Shown piece by piece: positions 1-12,323 of a stretch of 64,000 nucleotides of DNA. This DNA is from Pempheris klunzingeri. Lineage: Eukaryota; Chordata; Actinopteri; Acropomatiformes; Pempheridae. Below the pieces are notes generated by a model, which searched no databases, had not been told where the DNA came from, and saw nothing but the letters and a program-made list of their open reading frames with translations. The stretch is from assembly GCF_042242105.1 (NCBI RefSeq), contig NC_092024.1, positions 7,095,501 through 7,159,500 of the forward strand. The letters run 5' to 3'. Position 1 is the first letter of the stretch, and each line of letters begins with the position of its first letter. The position numbers were made by a program, and so were the translations under genes.

Positions 1-3000
1 CAGAAAACAAGTGGCAGCCAAAACAGTGGAGGAGGGGGGACTGGCCAAAAACGCTGACCCCGGATGTCCGTTTTGGGAGCCCACTAAAAATTGCATCTTT
101 TTTGCCTGGTCCACCTCCAGAACTGTTGGGAAACAGTTACTGATCACTTTTAATGTGGTAAGTCGGCCTGAAAACAAGTGGCAGCCAAAACAGTGGAGGA
201 GGGGGGACTGGCCAAAAAACGCTGACCCCGGGGTCAAGGAAATGGCCGTTTTGGGAGCGGACACAAAACTGCATCTTTTTTGCCTGATCCACCTCCAGAC
301 CTGTTGGGAAACAGTTACTGATCACTTTTAATGTGGTAAGTCGGCCAGAAAACAAGTGGCAGCCAAAACAGTGGAGGAGGGGGGATTGGCCAAAAACGCT
401 GACCCCGGGGTCAAGGAAATGGCCGTTTTGGGAGCGGACGCAAAACTGCATCTTTTTTGCCTGATCCACCTCCAGACCTGTTGGGAAACAGTTACTGATC
501 ACTTTTAATGTGGTAAGTCGGCCAGAAAACAAGTGGCAGCCAAAACAGTGGAGGAGGGGGGATTGGCCAAAAACGCTGACCCCGGGGTCAAGGAAATGGC
601 CGTTTTGGGAGCGGACGCAAAACTCCATCTTTTTTGCCTGATCCACCTCCAGACCTGTTGGGAAACAGTTACTGATCACTTTTAATGTGGTAAGTCGGCC
701 AGAAAACAAGTGGCAGCCAAAACAGTGGAGGAGGGGGGACTGGCCAAAAACGCTGACCCCGGATGTCCGTTTTGGGAGCCCACTAAAAATTGCATCTTTT
801 TTGCCTGGTCCACCTCCAGACCTGTTGGGAAACAGTTACTGATCACTTTTAATGTGGTAAGTCGGCCAGAAAACAAGTGGCAGCCAAAACAGTGGAGGAG
901 GGGGGATTAGCCAAAAACGCTGACCCCGGGGTCAAGGAAATGGCCGTTTTGGGAGCGGACGCAAAACTGCATCTTTTTTGCCTGATCCACCTCCAGACCT
1001 GTTGGGAAACAGTTACTGATCACTTTTAATGTGGTAAGTTGGCCAGAAAACAAGTGGCAGCCAAAACAGTGGAGGAGGGGGGATTGGCCAAAAACGCTGA
1101 CCCCGGGGTCAAGGAAATGGCCGTTTTGGGAGCGGACGCAAAACTGCATCTTTTTTGCCTGATCCACCTCCAGACCTGTTGGGAAACAGTTACTGATCAC
1201 TTTTAATGTGGTAAGTCGGCCAGAAAACAAGTGGCAGCCAAAACAGTGGAGGAGGGGGGATTGGCCAAAAACGCTGACCCCGGGGTCAAGGAAATGGCCG
1301 TTTTGGGACCCCACTAAAAATTGCATGTTTTTTGCCTGGTCCACCTCCAGACCTGTTGGGAAACAGTTACTGATCACTTTTAATGTGGTAAGTCGGCCAG
1401 AAAACAAGTGGCAGCCAAAACAGTGGAGGAGGGGGGGTTAGCCAAAAACGCTGACCCCGGGGTCAAGGAAAATGGCCGTTTTGGGAGCAGACGCAAAACT
1501 GCATCTTTTTTGCCTGATCCACCTCCAGACCTGTTGGGAAACAGCTACTGATCACTTTTAATGTGGTAAGTCGGCCAGAAAACAAGTGGCAGCCAAAACA
1601 GTGGAGGAGGGGGGATTGGCCAAAAACGCTGACCCCGGGGTCAAGGAAATGGCCGTTTTGGGAGCCCACTAAAAATTGCATCTTTTTTGCCTGATCCACC
1701 TCCAGACCTGTTGGGAAACAGTTACTGATCACTTTTAATGTGGTAAGTCGGCCTGAAAACAAGTGGCAGCCAAAACAGTGGAGGAGGGGGGACTGGCCAA
1801 AAACGCTGACCCCGGGGTCAAGGAAATGGCCGTTTTGGGAGCGGACACAAAACTGCATCTTTTTTGCCTGATCCACCTCCAGACCTGTTGGGAAACAGTT
1901 ACTGATCACTTTTAATGTGGTAAGTCGGCCAGAAAACAAGTGGCAGCCAAAACAGTGGAGGAGGGGGGATTGGCCAAAAACGCTGACCCCGGGGTCAAGG
2001 AAATGGCCGTTTTGGGAGCCCACTAAAAATTGCATCTTTTTTGCCTGGTCCACCTCCAGACCTGTTGGGAAACAGTTACTGATCACTTTTAATGTGGTAA
2101 GTCGGCCTGAAAACAAGTGGCAGCCAAAACAGTGGAGGAGGGGGGACTGGCCAAAAACGCTGACCCCGGGGTCAAGGAAATGGCCGTTTTGGGAGCCCAC
2201 TAAAAATTGCATCTTTTTTGCCTGGTCCACCTCCAGACCTGTTGGGAAACAGTTACTGATCACTTTTAATGTGGTAAGTCGGCCTGAAAACAAGTGGCAG
2301 CCAAAACAGTGGAGGAGGGGGGACTGGCCAAAAACGCTGACCCCGGGGTCAAGGAAATGGCCGTTTTGGGAGCGGACACAAAACTGCATCTTTTTTGCCT
2401 GATCCACCTCCAGACCTGTTGGGAAACAGTTACTGATCACTTTTAATGTGGTAAGTCGGCCAGAAAACAAGTGGCAGCCAAAACAGTGGAGGAGGGGGGA
2501 TTGGCCAAAAACGCTGACCCCGGGGTCAAGGAAATGGCCGTTTTGGGAGCCCACTAAAAATTGCATCTTTTTTGCCTGGTCCACCTCCAGACCTGTTGGG
2601 AAACAGTTACTGATCACTTTTAATGTGGTAAGTCGGCCTGAAAACAAGTGGCAGCCAAAACAGTGGAGGAGGGGGGACTGGCCAAAAACGCTGACCCCGG
2701 GGTCAAGGAAATGGCCGTTTTGGGAGCGGACACAAAACTGCATCTTTTTTGCCTGATCCACCTCCAGACCTGTTGGGAAACAGTTACTGATCACTTTTAA
2801 TGTGGTAAGTCGGCCAGAAAACAAGTGGCAGCCAAAACAGTGGAGGAGGGGGGATTGGCCAAAAACGCTGACCCCGGGGTCAAGGAAATGGCCGTTTTGG
2901 GAGCCCACTAAAAATTGCATCTTTTTTGCCTGGTCCACCTCCAGACCTGTTGGGAAACAGTTACTGATCACTTTTAATGTGGTAAGTCGGCCTGAAAACA

Positions 3001-6000
3001 AGTGGCAGCCAAAACAGTGGAGGAGGGGGGACTGGCCAAAAACGCTGACCCCGGGGTCAAGGAAATGGCCGTTTTGGGAGCCCACTAAAAATTGCATCTT
3101 TTTTGCCTGATCCACCTCCAGACCTGTTGGGAAACAGTTACTGATCACTTTTAATGTGGTAAGTCGGCCTGAAATCAAGTGGCAGCCAAAACAGTGGAGG
3201 AGTGGGGATTGGCCAAAAACGCTGACCCCGGGGTCAAGGAAATGGCCGTTTTGGGAGCGGACGCAAAACTGCATCTTTTTTGCCTGATCCACCTCCAGAC
3301 CTGTTGGGAAACAGTTACTGATCACTTTTAATGTGGTAAGTCGGCCAGAAAACAAGTGGCAGCCAAAACAGTGGAGGAGGGGGGATTGGCCAAAAACGCT
3401 GACCCCGGGGTCAAGGAAATGGCCGTTTTGGGAGCCCACTAAAAATTGCATCTTTTTTGCCTGGTCCACCTCCAGACCTGTTGGGAAACAGTTACTGATC
3501 ACTTTTAATGTGGTAAGTCGGCCTGAAAACAAGTGGCAGCCAAAACAGTGGAGGAGGGGGGACTGGCCAAAAACGCTGACCCCGGGGTCAAGGAAATGGC
3601 CGTTTTGGGAGCCCACTAAAAATTGCATCTGTTTTGCCTGGTCCACCTCCAGACCTGTTGGGAAACAGTTACTGATCACTTTTAATGTGGTAAGTCGGCC
3701 TGAAAACAAGTGGCAGCCAAAACAGTGGAGGAGGGGGGACTTGCCAAAAACGCTGACCCCGGGGTCAAGGAAATGGCCGTTTTGGGAGCGGACGCAAAAC
3801 TGCATCTTTTTTGCCTGATCCACCTCCAGACCTGTTGGGAAACAGTTACTGATCACTTTTAATGTGGTAAGTCGGCCAGAAAACAAGTGGCAGCCAAAAC
3901 AGTGGAGGAGGGGGGATTGGCCAAAAACGCTGGTCAAGGAAATGGCCGTTTTGGGAGCCCACTAAAAATTGCATCTTTTTTGCCTGGTCCACCTCCAGAC
4001 CTGTTGGGAAACAGTTACTGATCACTTTTAATGTGGTAAGTCGGCCTGAAAACAAGTGGCAGCCAAAACAGTGGAGGAGGGGGGACTGGCCAAAAACGCT
4101 GACCCCGGGGTCAAGGAAATGGCCGTTTTGGGAGCGGACGCAAAACTGCATCTTTTTTGCCTGATCCACCTCCAGACCTGTTGGGAAACAGTTACTGATC
4201 ACTTTTAATGTGGTAAGTCGGCCAGAAAACAAGTGGCAGCCAAAACAGTGGAGGAGGGGGGATTGGCCAAAAACGCTGGTCAAGGAAATGGCCGTTTTGG
4301 GAGCCCACTAAAAATTGCATCTTTTTTGCCTGATCCACCTCCAGACCTGTTGGGAAACAGTTACTGATCACTTTTAATGTGGTAAGTCGGCCTGAAAACA
4401 AGTGGCAGCCAAAACAGTGGAGGAGGGGGGACTGGCCAAAAACGCTGACCCCGGGGTCAAGGAAATGGCCGTTTTGGGAGCCCACTAAAAATTGCATCTT
4501 TTTTGCCTGGTCCACCTCCAGACCTGTTGGGAAACAGTTACTGATCACTTTTAATGTGGTAAGTCGGCCTGAAAACAAGTGGCAGCCAAAACAGTGGAGG
4601 AGGGGGTACTGGCCAAAAACGCTGACCCCAGGGTCAAGGAAATGGCCGTTTTGGGAGCGCACGCAAAACTGCATCTTTTTTGCCTGGTCCACCTCCAGAC
4701 CTGTTGGGAAACAGTTACTGATCACTTTTAATGTGGTAAGTCGGCCTGAAAACAAGTGGCAGCCAAAACAGTGGAGGAGGGGGTACTGGCCAAAAACGCT
4801 GACCCCAGGGTCAAGGAAATGGCCGTTTTGGGAGCGCACGCAAAACTGCATCTTTTTTGCCTGATCCACCTCCAGACCTGTTGGGAAACAGTTACTGATC
4901 ACTTTCAATGTGGTAAGTCGGCCTGAAAACAAGTGGCAGCCAAAACAGTGGAGGAGGGGGGATTGGCCAAAAACGCTGACCCCGGGATCAAGGAAATGGC
5001 CGTTTTGGGAGCGGACGCAAAACTGCATCTTTTTTGCCTGATCCACCTCCAGACCTGTTGGGAAACAGTTACTGATCACTTTTAATGTGGTAAGTCGGCC
5101 TGAAATCAAGTGGCAGCCAAAACAGTGGAGGAGTGGGGATTGGCCAAAAACGCTGACCCCGGGGTCAAGGAAATGGCCATTTTGGGAGCGGACGCAAAAC
5201 TGCATCTTTTTTGCCTGATCCACCTCCAGACCTGTTGGGAAACAGTTACTGATCACTTTTAATGTGGTAAGTCGGCCAGAAAACAAGTGGCAGCCAAAAC
5301 AGTGGAGGAGGGGGGATTGGCCAAAAACGCTGACCCCGGGGTCAAGGAAATGGCCGTTTTGGGAGCGGACGCAAAACTGCATCTTTTTTGCCTGATCCAC
5401 CTCCAGACCTGTTGGGAAACAGTTACTGATCACTTTTAATGTGGTAAGTCGGCCAGAAAACAAGTGGCAGCCAAAACAGTGGAGGAGGGGGGATTGGCCA
5501 AAAACGCTGGTCAAGGAAATGGCCGTTTTGGGAGCCCACTAAAAATTGCATCTTTTTTGCCTGGTCCACCTCCAGACCTGTTGGGAAACAGTTACTGATC
5601 ACTTTTAATGTGGTAAGTCGGCCTGAAAACAAGTGGCAGCCAAAACAGTGGAGGAGGGGGGACTTGCCAAAAACGCTGACCCCGGGGTCAAGGAAATGGC
5701 CGTTTTGGGAGCGGACGCAAAACTGCATCTTTTTTGCCTGATCCACCTCCAGACCTGTTGGGAAACAGTTACTGATCACTTTTAATGTGGTAAGTCGGCC
5801 AGAAAACAAGTGGCAGCCAAAACAGTGGAGGAGGGGGGATTGGCCAAAAACGCTGACCCCGGGGTCAAGGAAATGGCCGTTTTGGGAGCGGACGCAAAAC
5901 TGCATCTTTTTTGCCTGATCCACCTCCAGACCTGTTGGGAAACAGTTACTGATCACTTTTAATGTGGTAAGTCGGCCAGAAAACAAGTGGCAGCCAAAAC

Positions 6001-9000
6001 AGTGGAGGAGGGGGGACTGGCCAAAAACGCTGACCCCGGATGTCCGTTTTGGGAGCCCACTAAAAATTGCATCTTTTTTGCCTGGTCCACCTCCAGACCT
6101 GTTGGGAAACAGTTACTGATCACTTTTAATGTGGTAAGTCGGCCAGAAAACAAGTGGCAGCCAAAACAGTGGAGGAGGGGGGATTAGCCAAAAACGCTGA
6201 CCCCGGGGTCAAGGAAATGGCCGTTTTGGGAGCGCACGCAAAACTGCATCTTTTTTGCCTGATCCACCTCCAGACCTGTTGGGAAACAGTTACTGATCAC
6301 TTTTAATGTGGTAAGTTGGCCAGAAAAAAAGTGGCAGCCAAAACAGTGGAGGAGGGGGGATTGGCCAAAAACGCTGACCCCGGGGTCAAGGAAATGGCCG
6401 TTTTGGGAGCCCACTGAAAATTGCATCTTTTTTGCCTGGTCCACCTCCAGACCTGTTGGGAAACAGTTACTGATCACTTTTAATGTGGTAAGTCGGCCAG
6501 AAAACAAGTGGCAGCCAAAACAGTGGAGGAGGGGGGATTGGCCAAAAACGCTGGTCAAGGAAATGGCCGTTTTGGGAGCCCACTAAAAATTGCATCTTTT
6601 TTGCCTGGTCCACCTCCAGACCTGTTGGGAAGCAGTTACTGATCACTTTTAATGTGGTAAGTCGGCCTGAAAACAAGTGGCAGCCAAAACAGTGGAGGAG
6701 GGGGGACTGGCCAAAAACGCTGACCCCGGGGTCAAGGAAATGGCCGTTTTGGGAGCGGACGCAAAACTGCATCTTTTTTGCCTGATCCACCTCCAGACCT
6801 GTTGGGAAACAGTTACTGATCACTTTTAATGTGGTAAGTCGGCCAGAAAACAAGTGGCAGCCAAAACAGTGGAGGAGGGGGGACTGGCCAAAAACGCTGA
6901 CCCCGGATGTCCGTTTTGGGAGCCCACTAAAAATTGCATCTTTTTTGCCTGGTCCACCTCCAGACCTGTTGGGAAACAGTTACTGATCACTTTTAATGTG
7001 GTAAGTCGGCCAGAAAACAAGTGGCAGCCAAAACAGTGGAGGAGGGGGGATTAGCCAAAAACGCTGACCCCGGGGTCAAGGAAATGGCCGTTTTGGGAGC
7101 GCACGCAAAACTGCATCTTTTTTGCCTGATCCACCTCCAGACCTGTTGGGAAACAGTTACTGATCACTTTTAATGTGGTAAGTTGGCCAGAAAACAAGTG
7201 GCAGCCAAAACAGTGGAGGAGGGGGGATTGGCCAAAAACGCTGACCAAGGAAATGGCCGTTTTGGGAGCCCACTGAAAATTGCATCTTTTTTGCCTGGTC
7301 CACCTCCAGACCTGTTGGGAAACAGTTACTGATCACTTTTAATGTGGTAAGTCGGCCTGAAAACAAGTGGCAGCCAAAACAGTGGAGGAGGGGGGACTGG
7401 CCAAAAACGCTGACCCCGGGGTCAAGGAAATGGCCGTTTTGGGAGCCCACTAAAAATTGCATCTTTTTTGCCTGATCCACCTCCAGACCTGTTGGGAAAC
7501 AGTTACTGATCACTTTTAATGTGGTAAGTCGGCCTGAAAACAAGTGGCAGCCAAAACAGTGGAGGAGGGGGGACTGGCCAAAAACGCTGACCCCGGGGTC
7601 AAGGAAATGGCCGTTTTGGGAGCCCACTAAAAATTGCATCTTTTTTGCCTGATCCACCTCCAGACCTGTTGGGAAACAGTTACTGATCACTTTTAATGTG
7701 GTAAGTCGGCCAGAAAACAAGTGGCAGCCAAAACAGTGGAGGAGGGGGGATTGTCCAAAAACGCTGACCCCGGGGTCAAGGAAATGGCCGTTTTGGGAGC
7801 GGACACAAAACTGCATCTTTTTTGCCTGATCCACCTCCAGACCTGTTGGGAAACAGTTACTGATCACTTTTAATGTGGTAAGTCGGCCAGAAAACAAGTG
7901 GCAGCCAAAACAGTGGAGGAGGGGGGATTGGCCAAAAACGCTGACCCCGGGGTCAAGGAAATGGCCGTTTTGGGAGCGGACGCAAAACTGCATCTTTTTT
8001 GCCTGATCCACCTCCAGACCTGTTGGGAAACAGTTACTGATCACTTTTAATGTGGTAAGTCGGCCAGAAAACAAGTGGCAACCAAAACAGTGGAGGAGGG
8101 GGGATTGGCCAAAAACACTGACCCCGGATGGCCGTTTTGGGAGCCCACTAAAAATTGCATCTTTTTTTTCCTGGTCCACCTCCAGACCTGTTGGGAAACA
8201 GTTACTGATCACTTTTAATGTGGTAAGTCGGCCTGAAAACAAGTGGCAGCCAAAACAGTGGAGGAGGGGGGATTGGCCAAAAACGCTGACCCCGGGGTCA
8301 AGGAAATGGCCGTTTTGGGAGCGGACGCAAAACTGCATCTTTTTTGCCTGATCCACCTCCAGACCTGTTGGGAAACAGTTACTGATCACTTTTAATGTGG
8401 TAAGTCGGCCTGAAAACAAGTGGCAGCCAAAACAGTGGAGGAGGGGGGATTGGCCAAAAACGCTGGTCAAGGAAATGGCCGTTTTGGGAGCCCACTAAAA
8501 ATTGCATCTTTTTTGCCTGGTCCACCTCCAGACCTGTTGGGAAACAGTTACTGATCACTTTTAATGTGGTAAGTCGGCCTGAAAACAAGTGGCAGCCAAA
8601 ACAGTGGAGGAGGGGGGACTGGCCAAAAACGCTGACCCCGGGGTCAAGGAAATGGCCGTTTTGGGAGCCCACTAAAAATTGCATCTTTTTTGCCTGGTCC
8701 ACCTCCAGACCTGTTGGGAAACAGTTACTGATCACTTTTAATGTGGTAAGTCGGCCAGAAAACAAGTGGCAGCCAAAACAGTGGAGGAGGGGGGACTGGC
8801 CAAAAACGCTGACCCCGGGGTCAAGGAAATGGCCGTTTTGGGAGCGAACGCAAAACTGCATCTTTTTTGCCTGATCCACCTCCAGACCTGTTGGGAAACA
8901 GTTACTGATCACTTTTAATGTGGTAAGTCGGCCAGAAAACAAGTGGCAGCCAAAACAGTGGAGGAGGGGGGATTGTCCAAAAACGCTGACCCCGGGGTCA

Positions 9001-9861
9001 AGGAAATGGCCGTTTTGGGAGCGGACGCAAAACTGCATCTTTTTTGCCTGATCCACCTCCAGACCTGTTGGGAAACAGTTACTGATCACTTTTAATGTGG
9101 TAAGTCGGTCAGAAAACAAGTGGCAGCCAAAACAGTGGAGGAGGGGGGATTGGCCAAAAACGCTGACCCCGGGGTCAAGGAAATGGCCGTTTTGGGAGCG
9201 GACGCAAAACTGCATCTTTTTTGCCTGATCCACCTCCAGACCTGTTGGGAAACAGTTACTGATCACTTTTAATGTGGTAAGTCGGCCAGAAAACAAGTGG
9301 CAACCAAAACAGTGGAGGAGGGGGGATTGGCCAAAAACGCTGACCCCGGATGGCCGTTTTGGGAGCCCACTAAAAATTGCATCTTTTTTGCCTGGTCCAC
9401 CTCCAGACCTGTTGGGAAACAGTTACTGATCACTTTTAATGTGGTAAGTCGGCCTGAAAACAAGTGGCAGCCAAAACAGTGGAGGAGGGGGGATTGGCCA
9501 AAAACGCTGACCCCGGGGTCAAGGAAATGGCCGTTTTGGGAGCGGACGCAAAACTGCATCTTTTTTGCCTGATCCACCTCCAGACCTGTTGGGAAACAGT
9601 TACTGATCACTTTTAATGTGGTAAGTCGGCCTGAAAACAAGTGGCAGCCAAAACAGTGGAGGAGGGGGGACTTGCCAAAAACGCTGACCCCGGGGTCAAG
9701 GAAATGGCCGTTTTGGGAGCGGACGCAAAACTGCATCTTTTTTGCCTGATCCACCTCCAGACCTGTTGGGAAACAGTTACTGATCACTTTTAATGTGGTA
9801 AGTCGGCCTGAAAACAAGTGGCAGCCAAAACAGTGGAGGAGGGGGGACTGGCCAAAAACGC

Positions 9862-12323
9862 TGGTCAAGGAAATGGCCGTTTTGGGAGCCCACTAAAAAT
9901 TGCATCTTTTTTGCCTGGTCCACCTCCAGACCTGTTGGGAAACAGTTACTGATCACTTTTAATGTGGTAAGTCGGCCTGAAAACAAGTGGCAGCCAAAAC
10001 AGTGGAGGAGGGGGGACTGGCCAAAAACGCTGACCCCGGGGTCAAGGAAATGGCCGTTTTGGGAGCCCACTAAAAATTGCATCTTTTTTGCCTGATCCAC
10101 CTCCAGACCTGTTGGGAAACAGTTACTGATCACTTTTAATGTGGTAAGTCGGCCTGAAAACAAGTGGCAGCCAAAACAGTGGAGGAGGGGGGATTGGCCA
10201 AAAACGCTGACCCCGGGGTCAAGGAAATGGCCGTTTTGGGAGCGGACGCAAAACTGCATCTTTTTTGCCTGATCCACCTCCAGACCTGTTGGGAAACAGT
10301 TACTGATCACTTTTAATGTGGTAAGTCGGCCAGAAAACAAGTGGCAGCCAAAACAGTGGAGGAGGGGGGATTGGCCAAAAACGCTGACCCCGGGGTCAAG
10401 GAAATGGCCGTTTTGGGAGCGGACGCAAAACTGCATCTTTTTTGCCTGATCCACCTCCAGACCTGTTGGGAAACAGTTACTGATCACTTTTAATGTGGTA
10501 AGTCGGCCAGAAAACAAGTGGCAGCCAAAACAGTGGAGGAGGGGGGACTGGCCAAAAACGCTGACCCCGGGGTCAAGGAAATGGCCGTTTTGGGAGCCCA
10601 CTAAAAATTGCATCTTTTTTGCCTGGTCCACCTCCAGACCTGTTGGGAAACAGTTACTGATCACTTTTAATGTGGTAAGTCGGCCTGAAAACAAGTGGCA
10701 GCCAAAACAGTGGAGGAGGGGGGATTGGCCAAAAACGCTGACCCCGGGGTCAAGGAAATGGCCGTTTTGGGAGCGGACGCAAAACTGCATCTTTTTTGCC
10801 TGATCCACCTCCAGACCTGTTGGGAAACAGTTACTGATCACTTTTAATGTGGTAAGTCGGCCTGAAAACAAGTGGCAGCCAAAACAGTGGAGGAGGGGGG
10901 ACTTGCCAAAAACGCTGACCCCGGGGTCAAGGAAATGGCCGTTTTGGGAGCGGACGCAAAACTGCATCTTTTTTGCCTGATCCACCTCCAGACCTGTTGG
11001 GAAACAGTTACTGATCACTTTTAATGTGGTAAGTCGGCCTGAAAACAAGTGGCAGCCAAAACAGTGGAGGAGGGGGGACTGGCCAAAAACGCTGGTCAAG
11101 GAAATGGCCGTTTTGGGAGCCCACTAAAAATTGCATCTTTTTTGCCTGGTCCACCTCCAGACCTGTTGGGAAACAGTTACTGATCACTTTTAATGTGGTA
11201 AGTCGGCCTGAAAACAAGTGGCAGCCAAAACAGTGGAGGAGGGGGGACTGGCCAAAAACGCTGACCCCGGGGTCAAGGAAATGGCCGTTTTGGGAGCCCA
11301 CTAAAAATTGCATCTTTTTTGCCTGATCCACCTCCAGACCTGTTGGGAAACAGTTACTGATCACTTTTAATGTGGTAAGTCGGCCTGAAAACAAGTGGCA
11401 GCCAAAACAGTGGAGGAGGGGGGATTGGCCAAAAACGCTGACCCCGGGGTCAAGGAAATGGCCGTTTTGGGAGCGGACGCAAAACTGCATCTTTTTTGCC
11501 TGATCCACCTCCAGACCTGTTGGGAAACAGTTACTGATCACTTTTAATGTGGTAAGTCGGCCAGAAAACAAGTGGCAGCCAAAACAGTGGAGGAGGGGGG
11601 ATTGGCCAAAAACGCTGACCCCGGGGTCAAGGAAATGGCCGTTTTGGGAGCGGACGCAAAACTGCATCTTTTTTGCCTGATCCACCTCCAGACCTGTTGG
11701 GAAACAGTTACTGATCACTTTTAATGTGGTAAGTCGGCCAGAAAACAAGTGGCAGCCAAAACAGTGGAGGAGGGGGGACTGGCCAAAAACGCTGACCCCG
11801 GGGTCAAGGAAATGGCCGTTTTGGGAGCCCACTAAAAATTGCATCTTTTTTGCCTGGTCCACCTCCAGACCTGTTGGGAAACAGTTACTGATCACTTTTA
11901 ATGTGGTAAGTCGGCCTGAAAACAAGTGGCAGCCAAAACAGTGGAGGAGGGGGGACTGGCCAAAAACGCTGACCCCGGGGTCAAGGAAATGGCCGTTTTG
12001 GGAGCGGACGCAAAACTGCATCTTTTTTGCCTGATCCACCTCCAGACCTGTTGGGAAACAGTTACTGATCACTTTTAATGTGGTAAGTCGGCCTGAAAAC
12101 AAGTGGCAGCCAAAACAGTGGAGGAGGGGGGACTTGCCAAAAACGCTGACCCCGGGGTCAAGGAAATGGCCGTTTTGGGAGCGGACGCAAAACTGCATCT
12201 TTTTTGCCTGATCCACCTCCAGACCTGTTGGGAAACAGTTACTGATCACTTTTAATGTGGTAAGTCGGCCTGAAAACAAGTGGCAGCCAAAACAGTGGAG
12301 GAGGGGGGACTGGCCAAAAACGC
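9862..12323. repeat. 1,231-bp higher-order repeat, two adjacent copies
   Basis: Within the 177-bp array, a block of seven monomers (six of 177 bp and one of 169 bp, total 1,231 bp) occurs twice in a row. The 169-bp marker unit (GCTGGTCAAGG) falls at about 9861, 11092 and 12323, exactly 1,231 apart. The minus-strand reading frames of the two blocks encode the same 440 residues, so the copies are nearly or fully identical. Flanking units are close to the same pattern but diverge from it. This is the kind of structure that recent unequal crossing-over produces. Confidence 0.85.

Noticed and set aside
2414-2450. CENP-B box candidate (CTGTTGGGAAACAG) in the 177-bp unit
   Set aside because: It shares TTGG and GAAAC with the CENP-B box but lacks the required TTCG and CGGG core spacing. 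It is simply a short dyad CTGTT/AACAG.
1463-3937. Minus-strand frame of 824 codons made of 59-residue repeats, and similar frames across 1-24446
   Set aside because: The frame exists because the satellite period is a multiple of three. It starts and stops wherever a unit has an indel, has no recognisable domain, and an overlapping plus-strand frame is also open. Not called as a gene.
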